Of a DNA stretch of 64,000 nt, positions 32,182 to 41,225 are shown piece by piece (position 1 is the stretch's first letter; each line of letters begins with the position of its first letter). The stretch covers positions 1,922,001-1,986,000 of the forward strand of contig OZ345364.1 in assembly GCA_977006965.1 (NCBI GenBank), read 5' to 3'. The notes beneath the pieces are model-generated. The model was not told where the DNA came from, searched no databases, and worked only from the letters and a program-made list of their open reading frames with translations. A program made the translations under genes and the position numbers. Source of the stretch: Phymatolithon calcareum. Its lineage: Eukaryota > Rhodophyta > Florideophyceae > Hapalidiales.

Positions 32182-32380
32182 TGGAATGACCCGGGACGTC
32201 GGTAAACTCGCCCATCGCGCTCCGGCGCACGCAAGACTGGGGACGTCAGTAACCCCCCCGCGCGGATCGGCGGGCAGGCCGAGCGAGAGTAAGTCCTGAA
32301 GATCGGCGCGGCACGCGGACCCGGGACGTCGGTAAACTTGCTTCGGCGCGGGAAACGACCTTGGACGTCATTCCTTTCCG
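32182..32380. repeat. GACGTC-spaced GC-rich repeat cluster
   Basis: gacgtc occurs four times: cccgggacgtcggtaaactc, ctggggacgtcagtaac, cccgggacgtcggtaaactt and ccttggacgtcattcc. The outer sequences ggaatgac and gtcattcc are inverted, so the whole could fold back. It stands out from AT-rich surroundings. It may be a small palindromic element downstream of the truncated Helitron. Confidence 0.5.
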
Positions 32381-33189
32381 CACGTTCACACGATACGATG
32401 CTCTGCGTGGCCATTGAAGTGAAATGATTTTCCCCCTCGAGATCTCTCCGTTGAGATCAGAGGTAGGTTTTCTAATTTTGCTGACTATAGCCGTTTTTAT
32501 GCGAAATGGAGCCTCTGGGCTCTGAGTTGAGTCCTCGTGGCTCATCAGAAGTGTTGCCCCAAGCGTCTGCAGATGCGTTGGTAACACTATAATAAAAATC
32601 TCCACTTCTTCTTCTTCTCTTTATTTAATGGAATCATGGACATAATATCTCAGCACTATGTATAAACCTCTTATTAATTAAAATAATATCTCGAAATAAG
32701 CAGACTTCATCGGCGCGAAGCGTAGAAACGGAGCCACTTTTCCATAAACTATAAAGATGCTAAATCTGTAAACGAAGCAACTCTGTTTCCAGATTAGCAA
32801 TTAGAGGAATCCCAAGAATTTGTATTTCTTCTTCTTTGCTCCGAGGTTTCGAAGTTATCGTAGAACAAATCCATATCTTTAAAGCTACAGTAGACTGTTA
32901 CAGATACGTGTGCTACTTGATGACGCAACAGCTAAATGCTGCACAATGCGCAAACCTTCGGGGAGCTTAACATCCATATCTTTACAAATTAATCTTCAGC
33001 CACCGTCCTTCAACGCGATGCCCGGTTGGAAACCGTTTAGGATGCTCACGGTAGCTGGTCATCTCGTTATCTCCTCATATATGGTCTTTCAATTCAAACC
33101 ATCATGGAGACACCCGGTCGCTACAGACGGCCTCCCCACTAAGGAGAGATGCTGGCGGAGAAGGTGGCACGAAGCGCTCTCAAGCGAAC
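32381..33189. other. Spacer, no recognised gene
   Basis: Contains the second copy of the ggcgcgaagcg motif at about 32711. The stretch 32910-33189 is open on the plus strand and runs into the LINE endonuclease, so it may be the 5' part of that LINE. Confidence 0.35.
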
Positions 33190-33464
33190 TACTCAAAATC
33201 GGAACGTGGAACTGCCGAGGCTCTCATTCTCGGCGGTGACGCACTTGGAGGGATTGGGAATGGATATCATTGGAACCACCGGAACGCACAAGTGGGGAAG
33301 CGACCGAAACCTGCTTTACTCGGAAGCGCCACGGGACCGTGACAGATTTTCCGGTACCGCGATCATGTTGTCAAGGCGCTGCAGAGCAGTCGTTATCTAC
33401 GCTGGAAATTTTGGTGGCAGGATTGCGTTTTGCCGAATCGGGGGAAAGTGATGCAATTTGTCTC
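33190..33464 (+). pseudogene. LINE APE-type endonuclease fragment, cut by a MULE
   Basis: LKIGTWNCRGSH (33190-33225) is the usual start of an apurinic endonuclease domain of LINEs (WN.RG). After a frameshift at about 33225 comes GMDIIGTTGTHKWGS, then RDRFSGTAIMLSRR and FGGRIAFCRI. This order fits the APE fold up to about its middle. The frame then enters a MULE at 33465. The endonuclease is dead by frameshift and insertion. The reverse transcriptase relic at 365-1277 could come from a related family, but the two do not overlap and cannot be compared. Confidence 0.7.
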
Positions 33465-34483
33465 GAGGAAATTCACTATATGGGTCCAAAAATTGGCAAA
33501 ATTCACTACATGGCCATCTCTCGTCAAATATACTACTCATACGTTACGAATACGACGGCGCTCTTTAATCACGTTTTCGTGTTCATCTCATCGATCAACA
33601 CAGAACACTCCCGCACAAACCACTCCGAAATCATGGAAGAGAAGAAGCTCGTGCTGCAGTTGGGCGACTACGCCGAATCAAGCTTTGACACGTTGTCAAC
33701 ATCGTGATCTCCAACAACACGTCGATGGACAAGGCCCACCTCGTGGCGAAGCTCAACAAAAAATGCCTGACACTCATCTGTAGTCAGCGCACAGCTTGCA
33801 CCTTTCGCGTTAACGTCAGCGCGCTCAGCTGTGTTGTTCCCAATGAAGAGAACCATTCAATGTGACAGTTAGCAGCGATTACCGTGCTACATATTCCTGC
33901 CGCCACTTAGACGAGCACCAATGGCCATGAAGCCACCGCCATAACTGCACTTTTTTACGCCTCTAGGCGCTTGGTGCAGAATCGGATGTCGCTTCACAAG
34001 TGGAACGAGCACTGGTTCGGAGACGTATTGACGTTGAGAACGTGGGCCAAGCAGCATGCGGGCAGCATCACGCGTGTTGCAGTCACTGGAGACCAGCTCG
34101 TACAGAATGATTTGGTGCCGTTTGACCTTACGGATAAGCCGGGCCGCAAGCGCAAGTGGCCTTACTTGCAGTCCGAAATGAAGGCCCACAACGTCGTCGA
34201 GGCGAAACGAAAACACATCTACAAAGCGGCTCAGTCCATGATTATCGACGTTACCGCCTGCGATGACGGAAATGCTGCTTGCGACGAGGGTCTAAAGCGT
34301 AGAGAGTAGCGCGCACGATAAATTTTACTGTTCCATAGCTTGCTTTGACAAACGGATGGGTAGTAGTTGTGGCTAGAGTGAGCTATGATAGTACGCTTGG
34401 CTAGGGGTGAGTTGTAGAGATGGCTAGAGATGGCCATGTGGTTCATTTTGCCAATTTTTAGTGGCCATATAGTGAATTTTCTT
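33465..34483 (+). mobile_element. MULE (Mutator-like) copy A, 1019 bp, inserted in a LINE
   Basis: The left end reads gaggaaattcactatatgg, then a second block caaaattcactacatggcca; the right end is the inverted form ending tagtgaattttctt. Flanks are aatttgtctc (33455-33464) and aattagtttc (34484-34493), identical at eight of ten positions. Long TIRs with a 9-11 bp duplication are typical of Mutator-like elements. The inside carries a decayed version of the transposase C-terminus seen in copy B: RTWAKQHAGSIT and KPGRKRKWPYLQSEM at 33971-34309. Two blocks of one TIR motif in tandem make each end about 60 bp. Confidence 0.8.
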
Positions 34484-34493
34484 AATTAGTTTC

Positions 34494-35170
34494 TAATTTG
34501 CTTCTAAATCCCTCATCAAGGACGAACGAAGCTGGCTCAAAAGGACACGTACTAGCTCCTCGACGAGTTTCTTGCATAAGTCCCGCAATGCGACTGTGCG
34601 AGACTGCAGGGAGGCTTTACCAGCAGACTACGAAGAAATTCTGATGGAAGCTCACTGCTCAGGCGCTGGTGCACGCACACTCAATCAGAAAAGGGCAGAA
34701 AAATACTTTATCGCCTAATGCTAAAGTACGATCTATGAGCATCGTCAGTATACTTTCAGCCTGTCAAAAGGCGATCGCCGCGCACATACATGATCTAACT
34801 ACCGTGGTTCGGCCAGTCCCAAATAACGTCCCGAAAGTGGCCGTCGTAGATCGAACAATGCAAAGTGATTTGGTGTAAGCATGCGGCGATTTGTTAAGAG
34901 AAAGTATGATCACGGATTAGCTACAGCAATCCTCAAGCTGCATCCAAAGGGACTTCACCAACATCAGCAAAGGGACTTTATGTTTCTCAGATAAGATCAG
35001 AATCGATCCTAAAATTCGACAACTCGGTCCATTCGACGTTGAAGAAACTTTCAAAGACAGAGAAGAATGTATGTTGTGGGGTTGTGAATCGCGCAGGAAG
35101 GCACACTGTTTTTGGTCGGGTTGTTCCCTGGCGGAAAGCCAAGGGCGGCGCGAAGCGGCGACCTTTATGG
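34494..35170. other. No recognised gene between two MULE copies
   Basis: Possibly the continuation of the LINE that copy A interrupted: the plus-strand reading after 34494 includes a basic stretch but no block I can match. It ends at the left target duplication of copy B and contains cggcgcgaagcggcg near 35150. Confidence 0.35.
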
Positions 35171-35180
35171 AAAAAACAAT

Positions 35181-36210
35181 GAGGAAATTCACTACATGGC
35201 CACCAAAAGTTGGAAAAATTCACTACATGGCCATCACTGGCCATATCTACTACTCACCCCTAGCCAAGCGTACTTTCATAACTTACTCTAGCCAAAACTA
35301 CTACTCATCCGTTTGTCAAAGCAATCTATGGGACAGTAAAATTTATTGCGCGCGCTACTCTCTACACTTTAGATCCTCATCGCAAGCAGCATCTCCGTCA
35401 TCACAACCGGCAAGGTCGACAATCATGGACTGAGCCGCTTTGTCGATGTGTTTTCGTTTCGCCTCGACGGCGATGTCGATGCTGGGTCTCTCGCATGTCT
35501 GCGAAAAGTGACCAGTGTTTCTCCACGAGGAGCAGTGACGGGCCCTCATTTCGGACGGAAAGTGGGGCCTCTTGCGCTTGCGGTCCGGCTTAGCCAGAAG
35601 GTCAAACGGCACCAAATCATCCTGTACGAGCTGGTCGCCAGCGATTGCATCACGCGTGATGCTGCCCGCATGCTGCTTTGCCCACGTTCTCAACGTCCAT
35701 ACGTCCCCGAGCCAGTGATCGTTCCACGTGCCGAACAACACCCGATGCTGCATCAAGCGCCTAGAAGCGTACAAAACTGCAGCGACGAAGTGGCTACATG
35801 GCCGTTGGTGCTCTTCAAAGTGGCGACAGGAACATGTAGCACGGTAATCGCTGCTAACTGTCACATTGAATGGTGTCTCTTCACTACGAACAAAACAGCT
35901 GAGCGTGCTTACGTTCTAGAGATGAGTGTCAGGCGCTTTTTGTCGCGCTTCGCCACGAGCTGGGCCTTGCTCATCGACGTCCTGTGGGAGATCGCGATGT
36001 TGACAACGTCGTCAAAGCTTTATCCAGCGTAGTCGCCCACCTGTAGAACGAGCTTCTTCTTTTCCATGATTTCGGAATGGTTAGTGTGGGAGTGTTGTGT
36101 CTTGTGCACTGCAGATGAACACGACAACGTGCTTACAGTAGTAGATTTGGTGAGAGATGGCCATGTAGTGAATTTTGCCAATTTTTGGTGGCCATGTAGT
36201 GAATTTCCTC
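35181..36210 (-). mobile_element. MULE copy B, 1030 bp, exact 10-bp TSD
   Basis: Flanked by an exact 10-bp duplication, aaaaaacaat (35171-35180 and 36211-36220). The left end is gaggaaattcactacatggc and the right end is its inverse, gtagtgaatttcctc; a second inner block of the same motif follows on each side. It encodes on the minus strand the C-terminal part of a MuDR-type transposase, without the catalytic part, so it is a deletion derivative that would need a transposase in trans. It is the best preserved of the three copies in this window. Confidence 0.9.
35355..35864 (-). CDS. MULE transposase C-terminus with SWIM zinc finger
   Basis: The 169-codon open frame begins with SSDYRATCSCRHFEEHQRPC and continues SHFVAAVLY. 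C-x-C-x10-C-x-H is the SWIM zinc-binding motif found near the C-terminus of MuDR/FAR1-type transposases. About 80 residues later RHCSSWRNTGHFSQTC follows the pattern of a CCHC zinc knuckle with the second Cys replaced by Trp. The DDE catalytic domain should precede the SWIM motif but is absent from the element. The frame is open to a stop at 35355. It may be translated, but could not act as a transposase. Confidence 0.75.
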   Translation of the reverse strand: MTVSSDYRATCSCRHFEEHQRPCSHFVAAVLYASRRLMQHRVLFGTWNDHWLGDVWTLRTWAKQHAGSITRDAIAGDQLVQDDLVPFDLLAKPDRKRKRPHFPSEMRARHCSSWRNTGHFSQTCERPSIDIAVEAKRKHIDKAAQSMIVDLAGCDDGDAACDEDLKCRE

Positions 36211-36220
36211 AAAAAACAAT

Positions 36221-37255
36221 GGATCAAAAGATGACTTGGCAGTATGAGAATTGGATCAATGGAAAAATAAGCACCTGTAAGCTGTAAGCAGTGGTTCTAG
36301 GGTTTACCCTTGGTGATCCTTCATGGTGTAAATACGCATCGAAACCTACGGTACTGTAATGACTGTAATGCTATCTGTAAGGTCTTGCTGTAAATGCAAG
36401 CTGTAATGACAATTTGAAGGGAGCTATTTGTATAGGAGTATGATAGTGGCGTTGGACGCCACAGTGTACTACTGGTCCACAAGGGATCACGATACTAACT
36501 CGCGAGTCATTTCCAGACCAATGGGATGAAAGAAATGCACAGGCGTCGGTCGCGAGAAAGGAAAGCGTCCCCACCCTCTGGCGGTAGCAATGCGATACTG
36601 GTGGGCGCGACACAACTCCCCCCCCCAGCGACGGACGTTTCTGCTCTGCACAACAGCAAGTGAGTATCCTGTCAACGGTGAGCTCCTTTTATCTCAAAAA
36701 AGAGCTGTCTGTAGCGCTGCTGGCAAACTGTCTATTCATTTCGTGGGGCAGAGCTTTCTTTCGAAATAGTAGACGAGGGTGAGGGTGAGTGTGTTGATGA
36801 TTGTGAATCTGCTTCGCGACGTCAAGCCAAACTTCGAAAACGTTGTTAGACATTTTAAACGGTCATTTAATTGGTCTCTGTTGTGGGTTTCACTCCGTGA
36901 CTTGAGCAGAAACTACAGTTACTGTAATATGGTACTACACTTTTGAGCAGACAGTTACCACGGGACCAGTACGATGAACCAGAGCTCGGGGACTGTCGGT
37001 AAAACTGTTGATCATAAGTGCCTGTGCAAAGCTAGTATATTAGTAAATGCAGCAAACTTGGTGAATATATAGGTGTTTCCACTTTTAGTAATAAATACAG
37101 CAAACTACGTGGTCATTTTAGTACTTTCCTCTAAAATTTATTATCAAGAACATGCTAGGTGTTGAGATAGAATGCCAGGCATAAGCGATGAGGCGCCCTT
37201 TCATATAAGGAAGTCTTTGCGGGATATTTGTACGACTGTGGGGAAGCTTGCCAAA
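36221..37255. other. No recognised gene between MULE copies B and C
   Basis: AT-rich sequence with short direct words such as ctgtaagctgtaagc and ctgtaatgactgtaatgc around 36280-36420. No coding signal was recognised on either strand. Confidence 0.4.
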
Positions 37256-37990
37256 AAAAGGAAAATTTATTTCGTGCGCTACTCTCTCTGCTTTAGCTCC
37301 TTGTCACAAGTAGCATGTTTGTCCTCGCAGGCAGTGAGGTCATTTTCATGGACTGAGACGCTTTGTCGATTTGTTTTCGCTTCGCCTTGACAATGTTGTG
37401 GATGTTCGGCCTACCGCATGCTTGTGAGAAGTGACCGGTATATTCTCGCGAGAAGAAATGATGAGCCCTCATTTCCGACGGCAAGTAGGGCTTCTTGCGC
37501 TCGCTGCCCGGATTTGCGAGATGGTCAAGCGGCATCAAATCATTCTGTATTAGCTAGTCACTAGTGACGGCAATACTCCTGATACTGCCCCCCGTATTCC
37601 TTGGCCCACGTTCTCAACAGCCATACGTCCCCAAATCAGTGCATGGTCCACGCGAACGCGACCCGATGCTGCACCAATCGTCTGGAAGTGTACAAAAGTG
37701 CAGCGACAACGTGGCTATATGGCTGTTCGTGCTCTTAGAAGTGGCGGCAAGAGCATGTAGCGCGGTAGTCTCTGTGAACTGTCACATCGAATGGTGTCAC
37801 TTCGCTGCGAAGAACGCGGTTCAACGTGCCACTTTCGATGACCTCCGTCTCCGCAAGCAGCGTCTGTACTGGCGTCCCGGATGTGTATCCAGAGGTAGCC
37901 AGCGCATATCATAACAAGTAGTAGTTTTGGCAAGGGGTGCCGATTTAGCGAACTTTGCCCACTTTTTCCGTCCATGTAGCGAATTTCCTC
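37256..37990 (-). mobile_element. MULE copy C, left end lost
   Basis: The right end ccatgtagcgaatttcctc matches the right ends of copies A and B, with a second inner block gcgaactttgcccactttttc. The minus-strand stretch 37293-37538 reads PLDHLANPGSERKKPYLPSE and TGHFSQACGRP, matching the transposase C-terminus of copy B. On the left, homology starts at about 37256 (aaaatttattt, tgcgctactctct) and the terminal repeat of about 80-150 bp is missing or replaced, so no target duplication can be found. It is older and more diverged than copy B. Confidence 0.7.
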
Positions 37991-39362
37991 GTAAATTTTT
38001 TTCTCGTGCTTAGCCAATTGTGTACTGCCATAACAGAAAGTGTCCAATGAGCTTATCGGATTCCCAAGCTTATAAAAAGTAAAAGTAAAAATCTAAGATT
38101 GGGGTGTAGGTCCTGAAGCGTCTGGTCTCGAGCTACATGATCAATAATATGAAATGAGCACTAAAAGCTATTTTTCCATTACATTTATCTTGATTTGTCC
38201 GAAAAATGGGTGACCCCCCTTCACAACACTGTACTCCTGAAGTTGACCCCGCTATATCATATTGGTGTTCGTATACTGTGCGCACGAGGTGCTGGACCAG
38301 TTTTTCAAATGTGGATTCTCGAACGATATGGCGCAGAGATTGAATGGCCAAGGCGCAATCATCGTTACCGGTGGACATGGCGTGGTGGATGAAATCATCT
38401 TCAGGATGGATCGCGCATTGGAATTGGGAGTTCGTACGGTGAGTCATGTATTTCGGCGTACAGCAGACTCGGGCGCGCTGACATGATTTTGCGATTCTTG
38501 CATGTTACTGAAGTAGAGTGGTCATTTCCTAAGCATAGCGTCGCTTCCGTAGCATAGCCAGTGGCTGATACTGCACCCTGATCTCAGGATTGCGGAACTG
38601 GAATCCTACTTAAGTTCTAGTGAAGAACGTGATGAGATGATGGGGGCATATATTCGGGCTTGCTTTTCGTAGGCAGTAGGTGTTCATCGGGCTGTCTGCT
38701 CTGTTTGCATAGAAGTTTAGTGAGCTTCCGTGCTGCTGTTCGGTGTTGCCTGGTTTTTCACTTATCCATCCACTCGATGCGCTCGTGCAGATACGCGCAA
38801 AAGCGCAAAGCCTGTGCCGTTCGCGACGCGTTCTGGATAGAGCTACCTGTAAGGGATTTTTATAAACTGTCCTTATGACAGCACATTTCTTCTTAGACCA
38901 CTACCCTTACAGTACTTTTATATTTATATACCATTATGTTTTTACATGTTATGGCTAGTTACGTTAGTTCTTATTCCTTGTTGTTAGCTTATAATTGTTA
39001 CTTAGAGTTGTGATGGCAACTTATTTTAGCAAACTAGCTCCTTATCCCTAGCTGGCAAAATACTCTAGACTGTCAATACCTAGTGTCTAGTCTATCTTAG
39101 AACTCTATATAAACTTGGAAGCCGGCCCGAAGTCGAGGCCGGCAACCAAATCAGAGCCAAACTACCTCCACCAGAACTACCAGAACCACTAACCTTCACC
39201 ACCAACCTCACCCAAACTCAACCGTACCACACGTGTCACCACCCGTGTCATACCACCACCAAAAATAATTTACTTCTGAAGTAAGTATCATACACCGCCT
39301 TTCACTACCGAAGCAGATATCCAAATTCCTCCGCACGAACCCTAGGAAGCCGACTCAGCCGC
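37991..39362. other. No confident gene; promoter-like sequence near 39110
   Basis: At 39105-39115 ctctatataaactt is a good TATA-type signal. It is followed by a C/A-rich stretch (39150-39260: repeated acca/ccacc words) and then by the NB-ARC relic. This could be the old promoter and leader of that gene, or part of a solo LTR. A plus-strand stretch at 38262-38486 is open for 74 codons but unrecognised. Confidence 0.4.
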
Positions 39363-39620
39363 TTGAGTGTGGAGGGCACTGCCTTCGGACTTGCCGTCAT
39401 CGTAAAAGCGCTTTCCATCGTCTGCAATATCAAAACGCGAATGGCAATCATACGTAGTAGGCCGGGCACCTTCCGATCGTCTGATGCGACACATGTTGAC
39501 CCTACGCGTTCTGATGCTGTTGACGATAGTCCGCGCTTCTGCGATGATGTCAAGCTTGAATTCGGTCGCTTTCGTTCCGGGATGGTCCAGAGCTTGCGCA
39601 GCGAAAGTGATGGAGCACAA
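39363..39620. pseudogene. Two NB-ARC-gene N-terminal fragments in inverted orientation
   Basis: On the plus strand from 39363, MSVEGTAFGLAVIVKALSIV followed by CNIKTRMAIIR resembles the first residues of the NB-ARC gene at 22499 (MEVTGFSLSIIAEARTI...ITARIADIR). On the minus strand from about 39580 leftward, TEFKLDIIAEARTIVNSIRT matches the same segment even better. The DNA of the two arms is about 65% alike when one is reverse-complemented, for instance gtcatcgtaaaagcgc against acatcatcgcagaagcgc. The two starts therefore face each other over about 230 bp. Neither continues into an NB-ARC domain, so both are relics. Confidence 0.6.
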
Positions 39621-39808
39621 TGAGGTCGGGGCGAACTGGCTGCTTGGGAGATGGTGCCACCATAAATTCGTGAGAGCGACATTTCATTGCGCAGGATTTG
39701 AGAGTAAAGCGACTACATTTTTTGGTCGTGTACATGACGACATGAAGAGATGATTCCTTTTTTTCTTGACTGGTCCTTTAGTGATCCAGTAATGATTTAA
39801 GTCCTTGT

Positions 39809-39990
39809 CACCAGGTTGATCCTGTCGTGCGAGCTGCGATTTGGGCTAGAGCGGTGGCTCTTTGCAAGTCGAGGAGTGGTTCACAACGTTCAGAAAATTC
39901 GGACTGGCAGATAGCGCGCGAGCGTTCACTGCACACGCGCTATCCTCGCATTGTGCTCGAGCTTGAGCTGTGTAAGCAATCAAGCTGCTA
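39809..39990 (+). other. SSU-rRNA-like 5' sequence, diverged or decayed
   Basis: caccaggttgatcctg (39809-39824) is close to the conserved 5' end of small-subunit rRNA (acctggttgatcctg; some lineages have caccaggttgat). About 50 bases on, gcaagtcga is also found near the 5' end of SSU rRNA, and later ggactggcaga could match the region before the first variable loop. The rest does not match the eukaryotic consensus that I know. It is too short and diverged to be a working rRNA gene; a chance match cannot be excluded. Confidence 0.3.
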
Positions 39991-40113
39991 ACATGTTAAG
40001 CCGGCAATGTTTCCAGTAGACACTAATTTCTGAAGTTTCACGCTCGGTTTCATTGCCTTCTTTCTTTCTGTTGCTGCCCTGGTACTACCGCCTCGCTTCG
40101 CCGCCTTTATCAT
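39988..40113 (-). pseudogene. Truncated copy of the small basic-protein gene
   Basis: Starts MIKAAKRGGSTRAATERKKA and continues to VKLQKLV like the gene at 20421-20861, then leaves the similarity at STGNIAGLTC and stops. The break coincides with the edge of the duplicated block at about 40020. What lies beyond it (39800-40000) is the SSU-like sequence, so the 3' two thirds of the gene were lost or replaced here. Confidence 0.8.
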
Positions 40114-41225
40114 GACTTGGCCACTAGCGCAACATGCCTCGCCTTGTGTGTCAAGGTGAGTGTTAGGCTCTGAGTCGTACCGAAAAAGGGGGCCCTGATA
40201 CCCAGCAGAACTTTTCACGGTTCGAGAAAGGGCTTTTCAAAACTGTGCACTTTGCGTTTGCGTTCCGCGGCGTGAGCCGCTATGTCAATGAGTCCTATCT
40301 ACGTGTCTCCTATCTAATTAGTAACTAACCTTTCTTATGCCCTTTTTCCTCCTCGTTCAAACTACCACCCGTAGTATCATCGCCTGTAGAGGGTGGTGCT
40401 GCCCCTTTAGGCTTTCGTACGGATCTCAGCTTTTCGCTTCCGCCTCCACTTTCAGCTGTGCCATTAGAGCTCGTCCCATTTGCCGCGCTGTTGCCACTAA
40501 CAGGGGTCCGCTGCGTCACGTCATCCGCCTTCTCTGGCGGCGAGCCCTTGGTCTTGCGCACCGCGCTGATTTTCATTGTTCCGGACCCACTTCCACCGGT
40601 GCTGTTGCTGTTGCTCGCTGGATTCATTGCCATGGCACTCCCGCTCCCTGAAGCAGGATTTGAGCCCCGCCCTTCGTCTGCGCGCTCACTGCCTGGCGCA
40701 CGCGGCCCAGTGTCTATGCTCGTCGAACCGGCTTCCATTCTGTTCGGCGACGTCGCGTTCGATTTCCGCACCGCGACGATTTTCATCATTCCAGAGCCGC
40801 TCATGCCGCTTCCTGTACTCGCAGTCGACGTCCCCGACGATTGCTCAGCGCTCTCCGAGCTAGTGCCCACGTCGTCTGCTTTCTCCGGCGGCGATCCTTT
40901 CGTCTTTCGCACAGCTGTAATCTTCATCGTACCCGAAGACGGAGTAATTCCCGATGAACCCGCAGTTGCAGAATTTGTCCCACTGCCCGATGCATAAGCC
41001 GAACTCTCACCAGACACTCCAGCCCCTGCATCCGCACTAGAGTCGTGAACCGAAGACGGCGTCGCAGCGGACGAGGCAGCCGCAGAGACAGTTTCAGAAC
41101 CAGCGCGCGACTTCGGCACTGCGGTGATTTTCATTTTACCCGTACCGGTCCGTGCCGGTGTGTCGACGCCCTGTTCCGTCACACCATCGGCCGTCCCACG
41201 GTCCTCCATGCGCGCCGCGTTTCTC
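40020..41225. repeat. Segmental duplication, copy 2 (copy 1 at 20772-21876)
   Basis: Contains the truncated basic gene, the spacer and the tail of the intact MscS-like gene. Because the channel gene is complete here and the basic gene is complete at the other site, neither copy alone is the obvious source. A third, ancestral arrangement with both genes complete is likely. Confidence 0.8.

Noticed and set aside
38262-38486. Plus-strand frame with GQGAIIVTGGHGVVDEI
   Set aside because: Protein-like composition but no start context, no family and an equally long frame on the other strand.
38949-39292. Possible solo LTR (TG start, TATA box, polar sequence)
   Set aside because: No matching CA end with a 5-bp duplication could be found.
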